A stretch of DNA of 64,000 nt from Gemmatimonadaceae bacterium (GTDB lineage Bacteria; Gemmatimonadota; Gemmatimonadetes; Gemmatimonadales; Gemmatimonadaceae), in the NCBI GenBank assembly GCA_022843265.1, contig JALHNZ010000011.1:1-64000 (forward strand), in the 5' to 3' direction. A model generated the notes under the pieces. It saw only the letters and a list, made by a program, of their open reading frames with translations. It made no database searches and was not told the origin of the DNA. Of the stretch, positions 34,747 to 43,590 are shown one piece after another (the first letter of the stretch is position 1; every line of letters starts with the position of its first letter). The position numbers and the translations under genes were made by a program.

Positions 34747-35322
34747 TCACGTGACCCGGGTGGCGGCGCGGTCAACTGCTTCCTGGCGCCGCACAGCCTC
34801 TCGCCAGTCCACCGTTGGTGCCACGTCGTGATCGGCAAGCGACAAGCTGGCCAGTGCGCGTTCAATCACCGGTGCACCGAGCTCAGCGGGTAGGGCGTAG
34901 CCGAAGGCCAACTCGGCACGACGGCAGAGCCGCTCCTCGCGCGCCGAATCCCGACCGACGCGCGCAACACCCATGGCATGCACGCGTGCGTGCACACCTT
35001 CGTGCAGAATGGAACTCGCGACTGGTGCGGCACTAATGTCACGCCGCGCCAAAAACGTCAGTTCGGTGATGATGACGCGTTCATCCGGAATAAACGCGCC
35101 GCGACATGCAAACCGCTCAACGCGTATCGCCCGCACATCCCGCGCGAGGTGGCGTAGTCGCCATGGTTGATGTGCGTCGATGAGATCAAGGGCTTCGTGC
35201 AATCGCGTGAGCGCAGCGGTCGTGGTGATATCGGGCCGCGTGTTCAATACCTCGACCGTGATCCCGTGTTGCGTGACAAAATGCTGCCACTCGGCGTTCT
35301 CGCGACCGTGATCGTCAGACAC
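34747..35322 (-). CDS. Hypothetical protein with HExxH motif
   Basis: 191 aa, no signal peptide. SSILHEGVHARVH places a zinc-protease-type HExxH at residues 107-111; Glu129/Glu130 in REERLCRRAELAF could be the third ligand. No family name is recognised. The GTG start overlaps the E1-fusion stop by 8 bases (GTGTCTGA), so translation is probably coupled to the dehydrogenase. It could be an intracellular metalloprotease-like protein or a structural zinc protein. Confidence 0.75.
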   Translation of the reverse strand: MSDDHGRENAEWQHFVTQHGITVEVLNTRPDITTTAALTRLHEALDLIDAHQPWRLRHLARDVRAIRVERFACRGAFIPDERVIITELTFLARRDISAAPVASSILHEGVHARVHAMGVARVGRDSAREERLCRRAELAFGYALPAELGAPVIERALASLSLADHDVAPTVDWREAVRRQEAVDRAATRVT

Positions 35323-37456
35323 GGAGCAACTCGTCAAGCGCCGCGGCGATGTCGTGCACGCCGGGCAGCACTGCTGCCAGCAACACCTCGTGATACGGCA
35401 TGGGAATATCCTTGGGTGCGAGTCGCTGCACGGGCGCGTCCAGGTACCAGAAGCCCTGCTGCGCCACCGTCGCAGCGATCTCGGCGCCAAAACCAGCGGT
35501 GAGGTTGTCCTCGTGCACCACGAGGCAACGTCCCGTCTTCTTCACGCTGGTGAGCACGGTATCGCGATCCCACGGCGCAATCGTTCTGAGGTCAATGAGT
35601 TCAACACGCTCACCAAACTGCTCCGCCGCTTCCCGGCAGCGATGCACCATCGCGCCCCACGACACGAGCGTGACATCCGCGCCCTCGCGCACTACGCGCG
35701 CGCGACCGAGCGGCAACACGTAGTCATCACCAGGATACCGAGCACTGCCTTCACCCGTCATCAGCAGTGAGCGATGTTCAAAAAAGATCGTCGGGTTTGG
35801 GCTGCGCATTGCCGCGCGAAGCAATCCCACCGCATCGGCCGCGTTCGATGGCATGACCACCTGCCATCCGTAAGCGTGGGCGAAGCGAACCTCGTCGCTC
35901 AGGCTATGCCACGGGTCGCCAACGTCTTTGCCAAATCCACCGGGCATGCGCACCACCATTGGCGCGGCGAAGCGATTGGCGGTACGCCATCGCATGGTGC
36001 CCGTGTTGTTCAATTGCTCGGTGGCTGGATCGGCGTACTTGCGAAACTGAATTTCCGCCACCGGCATGAGCCCCGCGATGGCCATGCCCGACGCACGTCC
36101 GACAATGCCTTCTTCGGACAAGCTGGTGTCAAACACACGCGCGTTGCCGAACTGCTTCTGCAGTCCTTCGGTTACGAGGTGCACACCGCCTTTTTTTCCG
36201 ACGTCTTCGCCGAACACTACAACTTTCGGGTTCACTGAAAGTTCGTGGCGAAGCGTGCGTCTGATGGCTTCGGGAAACCGCAAGAGTTCGCCGTCTTCCG
36301 CGGCGATATCGGAGCCGCCGAGAGCGGTGCGTTCGGCGTGCGACAGGCCGCCGAGCGCTTCTGCCGCGTCTTCGCTGACGTCGGCGTACACGTACTGCGC
36401 GATGCGTGACGCATCAGGAATCGCACGCGCACGCGCCGCATCGAGTGCCACATGCACATCGCGGTGTACCTCAGCTTCCAGTTCGCTCCATTCCAATTCA
36501 GAGAGCAGCGCCGGAACGAGGTACGCGCGCAAGTTCGGCAGCGGATCACGCGCCTGATCGGCCGCGATCTCCTCGGTCGTGCGATAGCCCTTCTGATTGT
36601 CCGGCCCGGAGTGGCTCGAGAGGCGAGGTACTGTGAGCCGAATGAGCGCGGGCCCCGCGCCGCTGCGTACATGCGCCACGCATTCTTTCAGCAGGGTGCC
36701 GGATTCGTGTGGGTCTGATCCGTTGCCATCACGGACAAAGAGATTGCCAAACGACGCGAGATTGCGGGCGATGTTCGCGCCCGGCGTCTGCATGTCGCCC
36801 GACACCGAGATGCCAAGATTGTTGTCTTCGATGTAGAAGAGCATTGGCAACTTGAGCGTGGTTGCCATGGTCAGTGCGGCCCAGAATCCGCTGGTGGCGA
36901 CGGAGGCATCACCGCCGAGCGCCACACCGATCGAGCCGTCCCATCCGTCTTCCTTCAACGTGTCGCGGTAGTACTGCACGGACTGCGCCCATCCGGCGAC
37001 CGGCGTGTACTGCGATCCCACATCGCCCGACATCGGGAGCACCACCGGACCGTTCCGGTTCGGCAGATTGCACACCACACCAATGTCGCGTCCATCGGAA
37101 AATCCGCCGGCTCGGCCCAACGGGCTGCCGAGTGCGTCGTCGAGCGGCAAGCCGAGTGCGAGCAGGAATGGACGCGATCGATAGTAGGCGCCGGCGCCGT
37201 CGTGTCGTGCGTCAATCAGCGAGCCGAGAATCGTTTGTGCGACATCGTGCCCGCGTGAGGAAAACTGGTACAGCACCACGTGTTCCTTGGGCACCTTCGC
37301 TCGATCGCGATTGGTCGCTTCCTCAATGTCGTCGAGGAGTCGTGACGCGAGCGCGTTGCGGGCCACCTCGCGCCACGGGATTCCCTGAACGAGCCCGGGA
37401 GCGGTAGCGTTGGTGGCCTGGGCGGGCGAGCGGCTGGAGCGAGCAGTGTGTGCCAT
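35315..37456 (-). CDS. 2-oxoacid dehydrogenase E1, fused alpha and beta subunits
   Basis: 713 aa, a single-chain alpha-beta fusion. The alpha half (about residues 1-350) has the thiamine-PP motif GGDASVATSGFWAALTMA...IEDNN and FSSRGHDVAQ. The beta half (about residues 370-713) has VVVFGEDVGKKGGVHLVTEGL, EEGIVGRASGMAIAGLMPVAEIQF and PWHSLSDEVRF. It is closest by eye to branched-chain 2-oxoacid or pyruvate/acetoin E1 enzymes. Partner E2 and E3 genes are not in the window, so the substrate is open. ATG 37456 is used; a further 337 in-frame codons upstream are antisense to paaG. Confidence 0.92.
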   Translation of the reverse strand: MAHTARSSRSPAQATNATAPGLVQGIPWREVARNALASRLLDDIEEATNRDRAKVPKEHVVLYQFSSRGHDVAQTILGSLIDARHDGAGAYYRSRPFLLALGLPLDDALGSPLGRAGGFSDGRDIGVVCNLPNRNGPVVLPMSGDVGSQYTPVAGWAQSVQYYRDTLKEDGWDGSIGVALGGDASVATSGFWAALTMATTLKLPMLFYIEDNNLGISVSGDMQTPGANIARNLASFGNLFVRDGNGSDPHESGTLLKECVAHVRSGAGPALIRLTVPRLSSHSGPDNQKGYRTTEEIAADQARDPLPNLRAYLVPALLSELEWSELEAEVHRDVHVALDAARARAIPDASRIAQYVYADVSEDAAEALGGLSHAERTALGGSDIAAEDGELLRFPEAIRRTLRHELSVNPKVVVFGEDVGKKGGVHLVTEGLQKQFGNARVFDTSLSEEGIVGRASGMAIAGLMPVAEIQFRKYADPATEQLNNTGTMRWRTANRFAAPMVVRMPGGFGKDVGDPWHSLSDEVRFAHAYGWQVVMPSNAADAVGLLRAAMRSPNPTIFFEHRSLLMTGEGSARYPGDDYVLPLGRARVVREGADVTLVSWGAMVHRCREAAEQFGERVELIDLRTIAPWDRDTVLTSVKKTGRCLVVHEDNLTAGFGAEIAATVAQQGFWYLDAPVQRLAPKDIPMPYHEVLLAAVLPGVHDIAAALDELLRV

Positions 37457-37531
37457 GTGCGGTGGAGCGGGGAACGGCGGCCCGTCGTCCGCGAGTGCAA
37501 AGGACGGGAGGCGTGAGGCGGTGGCACCTCG

Positions 37532-37543
37532 TATCTTGATAAG
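37532..37543 (+). promoter_or_regulatory. Candidate -10 box at the paaG start
   Basis: TATCTT (37532-37537) is followed by GATAAG and then the paaG ATG at 37544, with no ribosome site between. This suggests a leaderless transcript for the second paa block. Confidence 0.4.
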
Positions 37544-38335
37544 ATGACCTACCAGTTCATCATCGCGGGAGTGGCGGACGGTGTTCTGTCCATCACGCTC
37601 AACCGTCCGGATGTGCTCAATAGCTTTACCCGGACCATGGCGCGTGAGGTGCAGCACGCGCTCCAGCAGGCGGCGAGCGAGCCGTCCATCAGGGCGGTCT
37701 TGCTCACCGGCGCCGGCCGCGGCTTTTGTGCCGGCCAGGATCTGTCCGAGGTGCTGCCGGAAGGAGACGGGCCGATGCCCGACATCAGCGAAATTGTGCG
37801 GGAGAGCTACAATCCGATCATTCTCGCGATCCGAACGCTGGAAAAGCCCGTGATCTGTGCGGTGAACGGTGTGGCCGCCGGTGCGGGGGCGAATCTCGCC
37901 TTTGCGTGCGACATCACGATTGCCGCCGAAGAAGCGGTGTTCGTGGAGAGTTTCGCAAAACTCGGCCTGATTCCCGACACGAGCGGCACGTTCTTTGTCC
38001 CGCGACTTGTAGGCATGCAGCGTGCGACCGGCATGTTTTTTCTTGGTGACAAGATGCCCGCCGTGAAAGCCAAAGAGTGGGGGCTCATCTGGGACGTGGT
38101 CCCGCATGCGTCGCTGCACGACACCGCGCTGTCGATGGCCAAGTCGTTGGCCACGCAGGCGACACGTGGATTTGGCCTGACCAAGCGCGCGCTCAATGCA
38201 TCGTTCGCCAACACGCTGAGCGCACAGCTTGATGTGGAAGCGGAATGCATGCAACAGGCAGGCCGAACGGGTGATTACGCCGAAGGCGTGCGCGCGTTTC
38301 TGGACAAGCGCAAGCCAGTCTATCGGGGTACATGA
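37544..38335 (+). CDS. paaG: Ring-1,2-epoxyphenylacetyl-CoA isomerase
   Basis: 263 aa, crotonase fold. It isomerises the ring epoxide to the oxepin-CoA. GRGFCAGQDLSEVL and VNGVAAGAGANLAFACDITIA form the oxyanion hole; KLGLIPDTSGTFFVPRLVG carries the catalytic acid (Asp in IPDTSG). The C-terminus EGVRAFLDKRKPVYRG is typical of PaaG. The stop overlaps the paaH start (ATGA). First gene of a five-gene plus-strand block. Confidence 0.92.
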   Translation: MTYQFIIAGVADGVLSITLNRPDVLNSFTRTMAREVQHALQQAASEPSIRAVLLTGAGRGFCAGQDLSEVLPEGDGPMPDISEIVRESYNPIILAIRTLEKPVICAVNGVAAGAGANLAFACDITIAAEEAVFVESFAKLGLIPDTSGTFFVPRLVGMQRATGMFFLGDKMPAVKAKEWGLIWDVVPHASLHDTALSMAKSLATQATRGFGLTKRALNASFANTLSAQLDVEAECMQQAGRTGDYAEGVRAFLDKRKPVYRGT

Positions 38336-39519
38336 TGTGGGCGTTTGACGCGACGTCAGTGATCGGTGTAGTCGGCGCCGGCGCAATGGGTGCAGGTATC
38401 GCGCAGGTCGCCGCGCGGGCCGGACACCACGTGGTGCTCGCCGACGCGATGCCCGCTTCCATCGCACGCGCGCGTGCCGGACACATCAAGGCGCTGGCGC
38501 GCGACGTCGAAAAGGAAAAACGCACACGAGAAGACGCGGACGCAGTGCTCGCGCGCATTCACTACGCGGAGGGCGCCGATCACTCGGCGTTTGCCGGCTG
38601 TGCCCTGGTGATTGAAGCGGTGGTTGAAGATCTCGCGGTCAAGCGTGCGCTCTTCGCCCAGCTGGAACGCGTGGTGGCGCCGTCGGCGGTTCTGGCAAGC
38701 AACACGTCGTCGTTATCCATCGCGGCAATCGCTGGTGCTTGCACTCACAGTGGTCGCGTTATTGGCATTCATTTTTTCAATCCGGCGCCGATCATGCCGC
38801 TGGTTGAAATTGTGCCGTCGTTGACCACGGATGTTTCGCTGGTCGATCACGTGCAACAGCTCCTGGACTCGTGGGGCAAAACAACGGTGCGTGCGGCCGA
38901 TACGCCCGGTTTTATTGTGAACCGGATTGCGCGCCCGTTCTACGGCGAGTCGTTGCGTTTGCACGAAGAGGGTGCGGCCGATTGTGCCACGATCGACTGG
39001 GCCATGCGAGAGATCGGTGGCTTTCGCATGGGGCCGTTCGAGCTGATGGATTTTATCGGCAACGATGTGAATTATGCGGTGACGTGTTCGGTGTTCGAAG
39101 CCATGTCGTACGACCCGCGGTACAAGCCGGCGATTATGCAGCGGCGACTCGTTGAAGCAGGGTGGCTCGGTCGCAAGACGGGACGCGGTTACTACGACTA
39201 CCGCGACGGCGCAGAGATGCCGGCGCCGAATACCGACCGTGCGCTCGGTGAACGCATCGTCGCGCGCGTGCTCGCGATGTTGATCAACGAGGCTGTGGAC
39301 GCTGTGCATCTTCGCATTGCATCGGCACAGGATATTGAGCTGGCCATGACGCGCGGTGTGAACTACCCGCGAGGCCTGCTTGCATGGGGCGATCAGATCG
39401 GCGCGCCACAGGTGTTGGCGGAGCTCGAAGCGCTGCACGCGGAGTACGGCGAGGACCGCTATCGCGCGAGTGTGCGTTTGCGACGCGCCGTGGCGGGCGG
39501 AACGATTCTTCTGGGTTAA
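38332..39519 (+). CDS. paaH: 3-hydroxyadipyl/3-hydroxyacyl-CoA dehydrogenase
   Basis: 395 aa. An NAD-dependent dehydrogenase: VIGVVGAGAMGAGIAQVAARAG is the Rossmann fold, HFFNPAPIMPLVEIV carries the catalytic His, and TPGFIVNRIARPFYGE the hinge. It has two C-terminal helical domains, the second (ALGERIVARVLAMLINEAVDAV) as in PaaH/PaaC-type enzymes. It oxidises 3-hydroxyadipyl-CoA to 3-oxoadipyl-CoA. Start ATGATG overlaps the paaG stop. Confidence 0.93.
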   Translation: MMWAFDATSVIGVVGAGAMGAGIAQVAARAGHHVVLADAMPASIARARAGHIKALARDVEKEKRTREDADAVLARIHYAEGADHSAFAGCALVIEAVVEDLAVKRALFAQLERVVAPSAVLASNTSSLSIAAIAGACTHSGRVIGIHFFNPAPIMPLVEIVPSLTTDVSLVDHVQQLLDSWGKTTVRAADTPGFIVNRIARPFYGESLRLHEEGAADCATIDWAMREIGGFRMGPFELMDFIGNDVNYAVTCSVFEAMSYDPRYKPAIMQRRLVEAGWLGRKTGRGYYDYRDGAEMPAPNTDRALGERIVARVLAMLINEAVDAVHLRIASAQDIELAMTRGVNYPRGLLAWGDQIGAPQVLAELEALHAEYGEDRYRASVRLRRAVAGGTILLG

Positions 39520-39523
39520 TCAC

Positions 39524-40747
39524 ATGAGTCTGAGCAAACACGACGCGTTTATTGTCGACGGAGTCCGTACACCGATTGGCAACATTGGTGGAGCCTTGAG
39601 CGCGGTGCGCGCCGATGATCTGGCGGCGCACGTGATTCGTGCGCTTGTGGCGCGGCATCCGTCGCTCGATCCGGCGCGCATTGCCGATGTGATCCTCGGC
39701 TGCGCGAATCAGGCCGGCGAGGACAATCGCAATGTGGCCCGCATGGCCGCGCTGCTCGCTGGCTTGCCGGTGTCGGTGCCCGGAGAAACCGTCAATCGAC
39801 TGTGTGCATCGGGCTTAAGCGCTGTCGCCGGCGCGGCGCGGGCAATTCGATCGGACGAAGGCGATGTGTATATCGCCGGCGGCGTGGAAAATATGACACG
39901 CGCGCCGTTTGTGATGTCCAAGGGAAGCACGGCGTTCGGGCGCGACGTTCAGCTGTTCGATACCAGCCTTGGTTGGCGCTTTGTCAATCCGCTCATGAAG
40001 TCCATGCACGGCACTGATGCCATGGGTGAGACGGCGGAACACGTTGCGTCGCAGTTCGGAGTGTCACGCGCAGATCAGGATGCCTTTGCCGTTCGCTCGC
40101 AGCACAAGGCTGCGGCCGCTCGCTCAGCGGGACGGTTTGCGCGAGAGATTGTACCGGTTGATGTCCCGGCGAAACGCGGCGCGGTGGTCGCGGTCATTGA
40201 CGACGAGTTTCTTCGTCCTGACACAACCATGGAAACACTGGCGAAACTGCGACCAGCCTTTCGCACCGATGGGCAGGGCAGCGTGACGGCCGGGAACTCG
40301 TCGGGGTTAAACGACGGTGCGGCCGCGTTGTTGATTGCGTCGGGCGCGGCGGTGCACGAGCTGGGATTGGTGCCTCGCGCGCGTGTTGTTGCCGCGGCGG
40401 CGGCGGGTATGGAGCCACGCATCATGGGCATTGGCCCGGTGCCGGCCACACAACTCGTGCTCAAGCGCGCTGGCCTCACGCTGGAACAGATGGACGTGAT
40501 CGAACTCAACGAAGCGTTCGCGGCGCAGTCACTCGCGTGTGTACGCGAACTGGGTCTGGCCGACGACGACGCGCGTGTGAATCCGAACGGCGGTGCGATC
40601 GCACTTGGCCATCCGCTCGGCATGAGCGGCGCACGACTTGCTCTGACCGCCACGCAGGAACTGCACGAACGAGGCGCGCGCTACGCGCTCTGCACCATGT
40701 GCATTGGCGTAGGCCAGGGATACGCCGTGATTCTTGAGCGCGTGTGA
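39524..40747 (+). CDS. paaJ: 3-oxoadipyl-CoA / 3-oxo-5,6-dehydrosuberyl-CoA thiolase
   Basis: 407 aa. The nucleophilic Cys is in NRLCASGLSAVAGAARAI, the His in NGGAIALGHPLGMSGARL and the second Cys in CTMCIGVGQGYAVILE. RTPIGNIGGALSAVRADDLAAHVI is the thiolase opening. It releases acetyl-CoA and finally succinyl-CoA from the phenylacetate pathway. It begins 4 bases after the paaH stop. A general acetyl-CoA acetyltransferase is possible, but the operon supports PaaJ. Confidence 0.92.
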   Translation: MSLSKHDAFIVDGVRTPIGNIGGALSAVRADDLAAHVIRALVARHPSLDPARIADVILGCANQAGEDNRNVARMAALLAGLPVSVPGETVNRLCASGLSAVAGAARAIRSDEGDVYIAGGVENMTRAPFVMSKGSTAFGRDVQLFDTSLGWRFVNPLMKSMHGTDAMGETAEHVASQFGVSRADQDAFAVRSQHKAAAARSAGRFAREIVPVDVPAKRGAVVAVIDDEFLRPDTTMETLAKLRPAFRTDGQGSVTAGNSSGLNDGAAALLIASGAAVHELGLVPRARVVAAAAAGMEPRIMGIGPVPATQLVLKRAGLTLEQMDVIELNEAFAAQSLACVRELGLADDDARVNPNGGAIALGHPLGMSGARLALTATQELHERGARYALCTMCIGVGQGYAVILERV

Positions 40748-40751
40748 CGCG

Positions 40752-41345
40752 ATGATCTACGCCTTCGATGACTTCATTCCGGTAGTGCACGAGTCCGCGT
40801 TTGTGCATCCGCAAGCGGCCGTCACGGGCAACGTGATCATCGGCCGCAATGTGTACGTGGGTCCCGGCGCGGCGATTCGCGGTGACTGGGGCGGCATTGT
40901 GATTGATGATGGGTGCAACGTGCAGGAGAACTGCACCATTCACATGTTCCCGGGCGTGACGGTTGTGCTTGAAGCGGGCGCGCACATCGGGCACGGTGCC
41001 GTGGTGCACGGCGCACGCATTGGTGCGAATACGTTGGTCGGCATGAACGCCGTGATCATGGACAACGCCACGATTGGCACGGGATGCATCGTTGGCGCGC
41101 TCACGTTAGTTCCGGCCGACACGATCATTCCCGACCGCAAGGTTGTGGTTGGTAACCCGGCGCGGATTGTGAAAGACGTGAGCGACGACATGCTTGCGTG
41201 GAAATCTGACGGCACTGCGCTGTATCAGCAGTTGCCGGCCGCCATGCGAGAGAGCTGGCGGGTTGTGGAGCCACTTCGCGAAATCCCGGCGAACCGGCCC
41301 ACGCAGTCGCAGGTGCTCAAGACGTGGAATCAAACGCGCGGTTGA
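40752..41345 (+). CDS. paaY: Phenylacetate pathway hexapeptide-repeat protein PaaY
   Basis: 197 aa. A left-handed beta-helix of hexapeptide repeats (AAVTGNVIIGRNVYVGPGAAIRGDWGGIVIDDG), gamma-carbonic-anhydrase-like, with zinc-type His in TIHMFPG, AHIGHGAVVHGA. PaaY acts as a thioesterase that removes dead-end CoA adducts of the pathway. The C-terminal helix and AWKSDGTALYQQLPA are as in PaaY. It starts 4 bases after the thiolase stop. Confidence 0.92.
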   Translation: MIYAFDDFIPVVHESAFVHPQAAVTGNVIIGRNVYVGPGAAIRGDWGGIVIDDGCNVQENCTIHMFPGVTVVLEAGAHIGHGAVVHGARIGANTLVGMNAVIMDNATIGTGCIVGALTLVPADTIIPDRKVVVGNPARIVKDVSDDMLAWKSDGTALYQQLPAAMRESWRVVEPLREIPANRPTQSQVLKTWNQTRG

Positions 41346-41403
41346 GCTCACGCTTCCCGCATTCTCCTGTACAGTGCGCACTACCCAACAGACGGCGACC
41401 CCA

Positions 41404-43446
41404 ATGAAACTCGGAAACTACGCGCTCGGCCAATGGATCGAAGGCACTGGCAAATCGGCCGATCTTATTCACGCGGTGACGGGCGAAAAAATCGGCGAGG
41501 CATCGAGCGGCGGACTCGATTTTGCAGCAATGGCGGACTACGCGCGCACCGTGGGTGGCCCGGCCATGCGCCGACTCACGTTCCATCAGCGCGCCGCGAT
41601 GCTCAAAGCCATGGGCCAGTACCTCATGGAGCGTAAAGAGCAGTTCTATGCCGTGTCTGCCGCAACCGGTGCAACACGCTCGGATTCGTGGGTCGACATT
41701 GAAGGCGGCATTGGCACCTTGTTCGCGTATTCGAGCCGAGGGCGACGCGAGTTTCCGAACGAAACGTTTCACGTGGAAGGGCCCGTTGAGGCGTTGAGCA
41801 AGGGCGGATCATTCGTTGGACGTCATATCTGCGTGCCGCTCGAAGGCGTGGCCATGCACATCAACGCGTTCAACTTTCCGGTGTGGGGCATGCTGGAGAA
41901 GTTGGCGCCGGCACTGCTTGCTGGCGTGCCGTGTATCGTGAAGCCAGCGACCGCCACGAGCTACCTCACGGAAGTGGTGTTCCGCGCAATGGTGGACGCC
42001 AACATTTTTCCCGCCGGCGCGATTCAGCTGATCTGCGGTAGTGCGGGTGATTTGCTGAGCCATGTCACCGAGCAGGATGTTGTCGCATTTACGGGCTCTG
42101 CTGCAACGGGTCAGATGCTCAAAGCCGGCGACGCGATGATGCGGCATTCCGTGCGATTCAACATGGAAGCCGATTCGCTGAACTGCACGATTCTGGGGCC
42201 CGATGCCGTACCGGGCACGGAAGAATTCGATTTGTTTATCAAAGAAGTTGTGCGCGAAATGACCACCAAGGCCGGTCAGAAGTGCACGGCCATCCGACGC
42301 ACCATCGTTCCGGCCGCGATGCAGGAAGACGTGGTAAAGGCGTTGTCTGCACGCCTTGCGAAAACTGTAATCGGAGATCCCGCGGTCGAGGGTGTTCGTA
42401 TGGGACCATTGGCCACGCATGGTCAGGTACGCGACGTGGGAGCCGCCGCCGAACGCATTCGTGCCTCGTCGGAGTTGGTGTTTGGAGGTGGTGACTTTGA
42501 AGTGATCGGTGCCGATCGCGAAAAGGGTTCGTTTTTTGGACCGCGACTTATGGTGTGCAGCAACCCGTTTCAGAGCGATGAACCGCATGACATTGAAGCG
42601 TTTGGTCCAGTCAACACGGTGATGGCGTACGACTCGCTTGAAGAAGCAGTCGCCCTCGCGCGGCGTGGCCGCGGCTCGCTCTGTGGCTCGCTGATTACGC
42701 ACGATCCGAAGATCGCACGTGATGTGATCCTGGGTGTGGCGCCGTATCACGGGCGACTGCTCGTGCTTGATCGCGCGAGTGCGAAAGAAAGCACCGGTCA
42801 CGGTTCACCGCTGCCCAACCTGGTGCACGGTGGACCAGGGCGTGCGGGTGGTGGAGAAGAAATGGGCGGCGCGCGTGGTGTGTTGCACTACATGCAGCGT
42901 GCCGCGGTGCAGGGCAGCCCGAGCATGCTGACGGCGATTACGCGCGAGTGGAGCAAGGGGGCCGAGGCTTACACGGATACCGTGCATCCTTTCCGGAAAA
43001 CATTCGATGAGCTTGACATCGGCGACACGCTGACCACGGGCACGCGCACGATCACACTCGATGATATCGTGAAGTTCGCGGAGCTCAGCGGTGACAAGTT
43101 TTACGCGCACATGAATGACGAAGACGCGCAAAGCAACGGGGTCTTCACGGGGCGCGTGGCACACGGGTACTTCATTGTCTCCGCCGCCGCTGGACTGTTT
43201 GTGGATCCCGCTCTGGGACCGGTGCTGGCGAACTACGGCATGGAGAACCTGCGTTTCACGAAACCGGTCTATCCGGGCGATACCATTCACGTGCGGCTCA
43301 CCGTGAAGCAGAAAACTGCCAAGATGCCGCGCGAAGGGGAAATCCCGCAGGGCGTGGTGGAGTGGGACGTGGAGGTCATCAATCAGGACGCGGAGCCGGT
43401 GGCCGTGTACTCAATCCTGACGCTGGTCCGGCGGTCGACGGAGTGA
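41404..43446 (+). CDS. paaZ: Bifunctional oxepin-CoA hydrolase / 3-oxo-5,6-dehydrosuberyl-CoA semialdehyde dehydrogenase
   Basis: 680 aa, fused. Residues 1-520 are an aldehyde dehydrogenase (catalytic Cys in TKAGQKCTAIRR, Glu in RFNMEADSLN). Residues about 540-680 form an R-specific enoyl-CoA hydratase of the MaoC type (DKFYAHMNDEDAQSNGVFTGRVAHGYF with catalytic Asp and His). It opens the oxepin ring and oxidises the resulting aldehyde. ATG 41404 matches the family start MKLGNYALGQW; it is 58 bases after paaY. Confidence 0.96.
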   Translation: MKLGNYALGQWIEGTGKSADLIHAVTGEKIGEASSGGLDFAAMADYARTVGGPAMRRLTFHQRAAMLKAMGQYLMERKEQFYAVSAATGATRSDSWVDIEGGIGTLFAYSSRGRREFPNETFHVEGPVEALSKGGSFVGRHICVPLEGVAMHINAFNFPVWGMLEKLAPALLAGVPCIVKPATATSYLTEVVFRAMVDANIFPAGAIQLICGSAGDLLSHVTEQDVVAFTGSAATGQMLKAGDAMMRHSVRFNMEADSLNCTILGPDAVPGTEEFDLFIKEVVREMTTKAGQKCTAIRRTIVPAAMQEDVVKALSARLAKTVIGDPAVEGVRMGPLATHGQVRDVGAAAERIRASSELVFGGGDFEVIGADREKGSFFGPRLMVCSNPFQSDEPHDIEAFGPVNTVMAYDSLEEAVALARRGRGSLCGSLITHDPKIARDVILGVAPYHGRLLVLDRASAKESTGHGSPLPNLVHGGPGRAGGGEEMGGARGVLHYMQRAAVQGSPSMLTAITREWSKGAEAYTDTVHPFRKTFDELDIGDTLTTGTRTITLDDIVKFAELSGDKFYAHMNDEDAQSNGVFTGRVAHGYFIVSAAAGLFVDPALGPVLANYGMENLRFTKPVYPGDTIHVRLTVKQKTAKMPREGEIPQGVVEWDVEVINQDAEPVAVYSILTLVRRSTE

Positions 43447-43590
43447 TCTGACTGGATGTGAGTGGGGCGGGCGCGCAATTCGTTCGGGGAAGTACTGGCT
43501 CTTTGGTGTCGTTGGCGTATCTTCGTCCGCTTCACCGGTGGCTACGATTCGTGTCACCGCCGTTCGTCCCCCTCCTGAAGGATCCGCCCC

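Noticed and set aside
37457-38467. 337-residue N-terminal extension of the E1 fusion
   Set aside because: It is antisense to paaG and paaH, and the E1 family start and ATG 37456 explain the gene.
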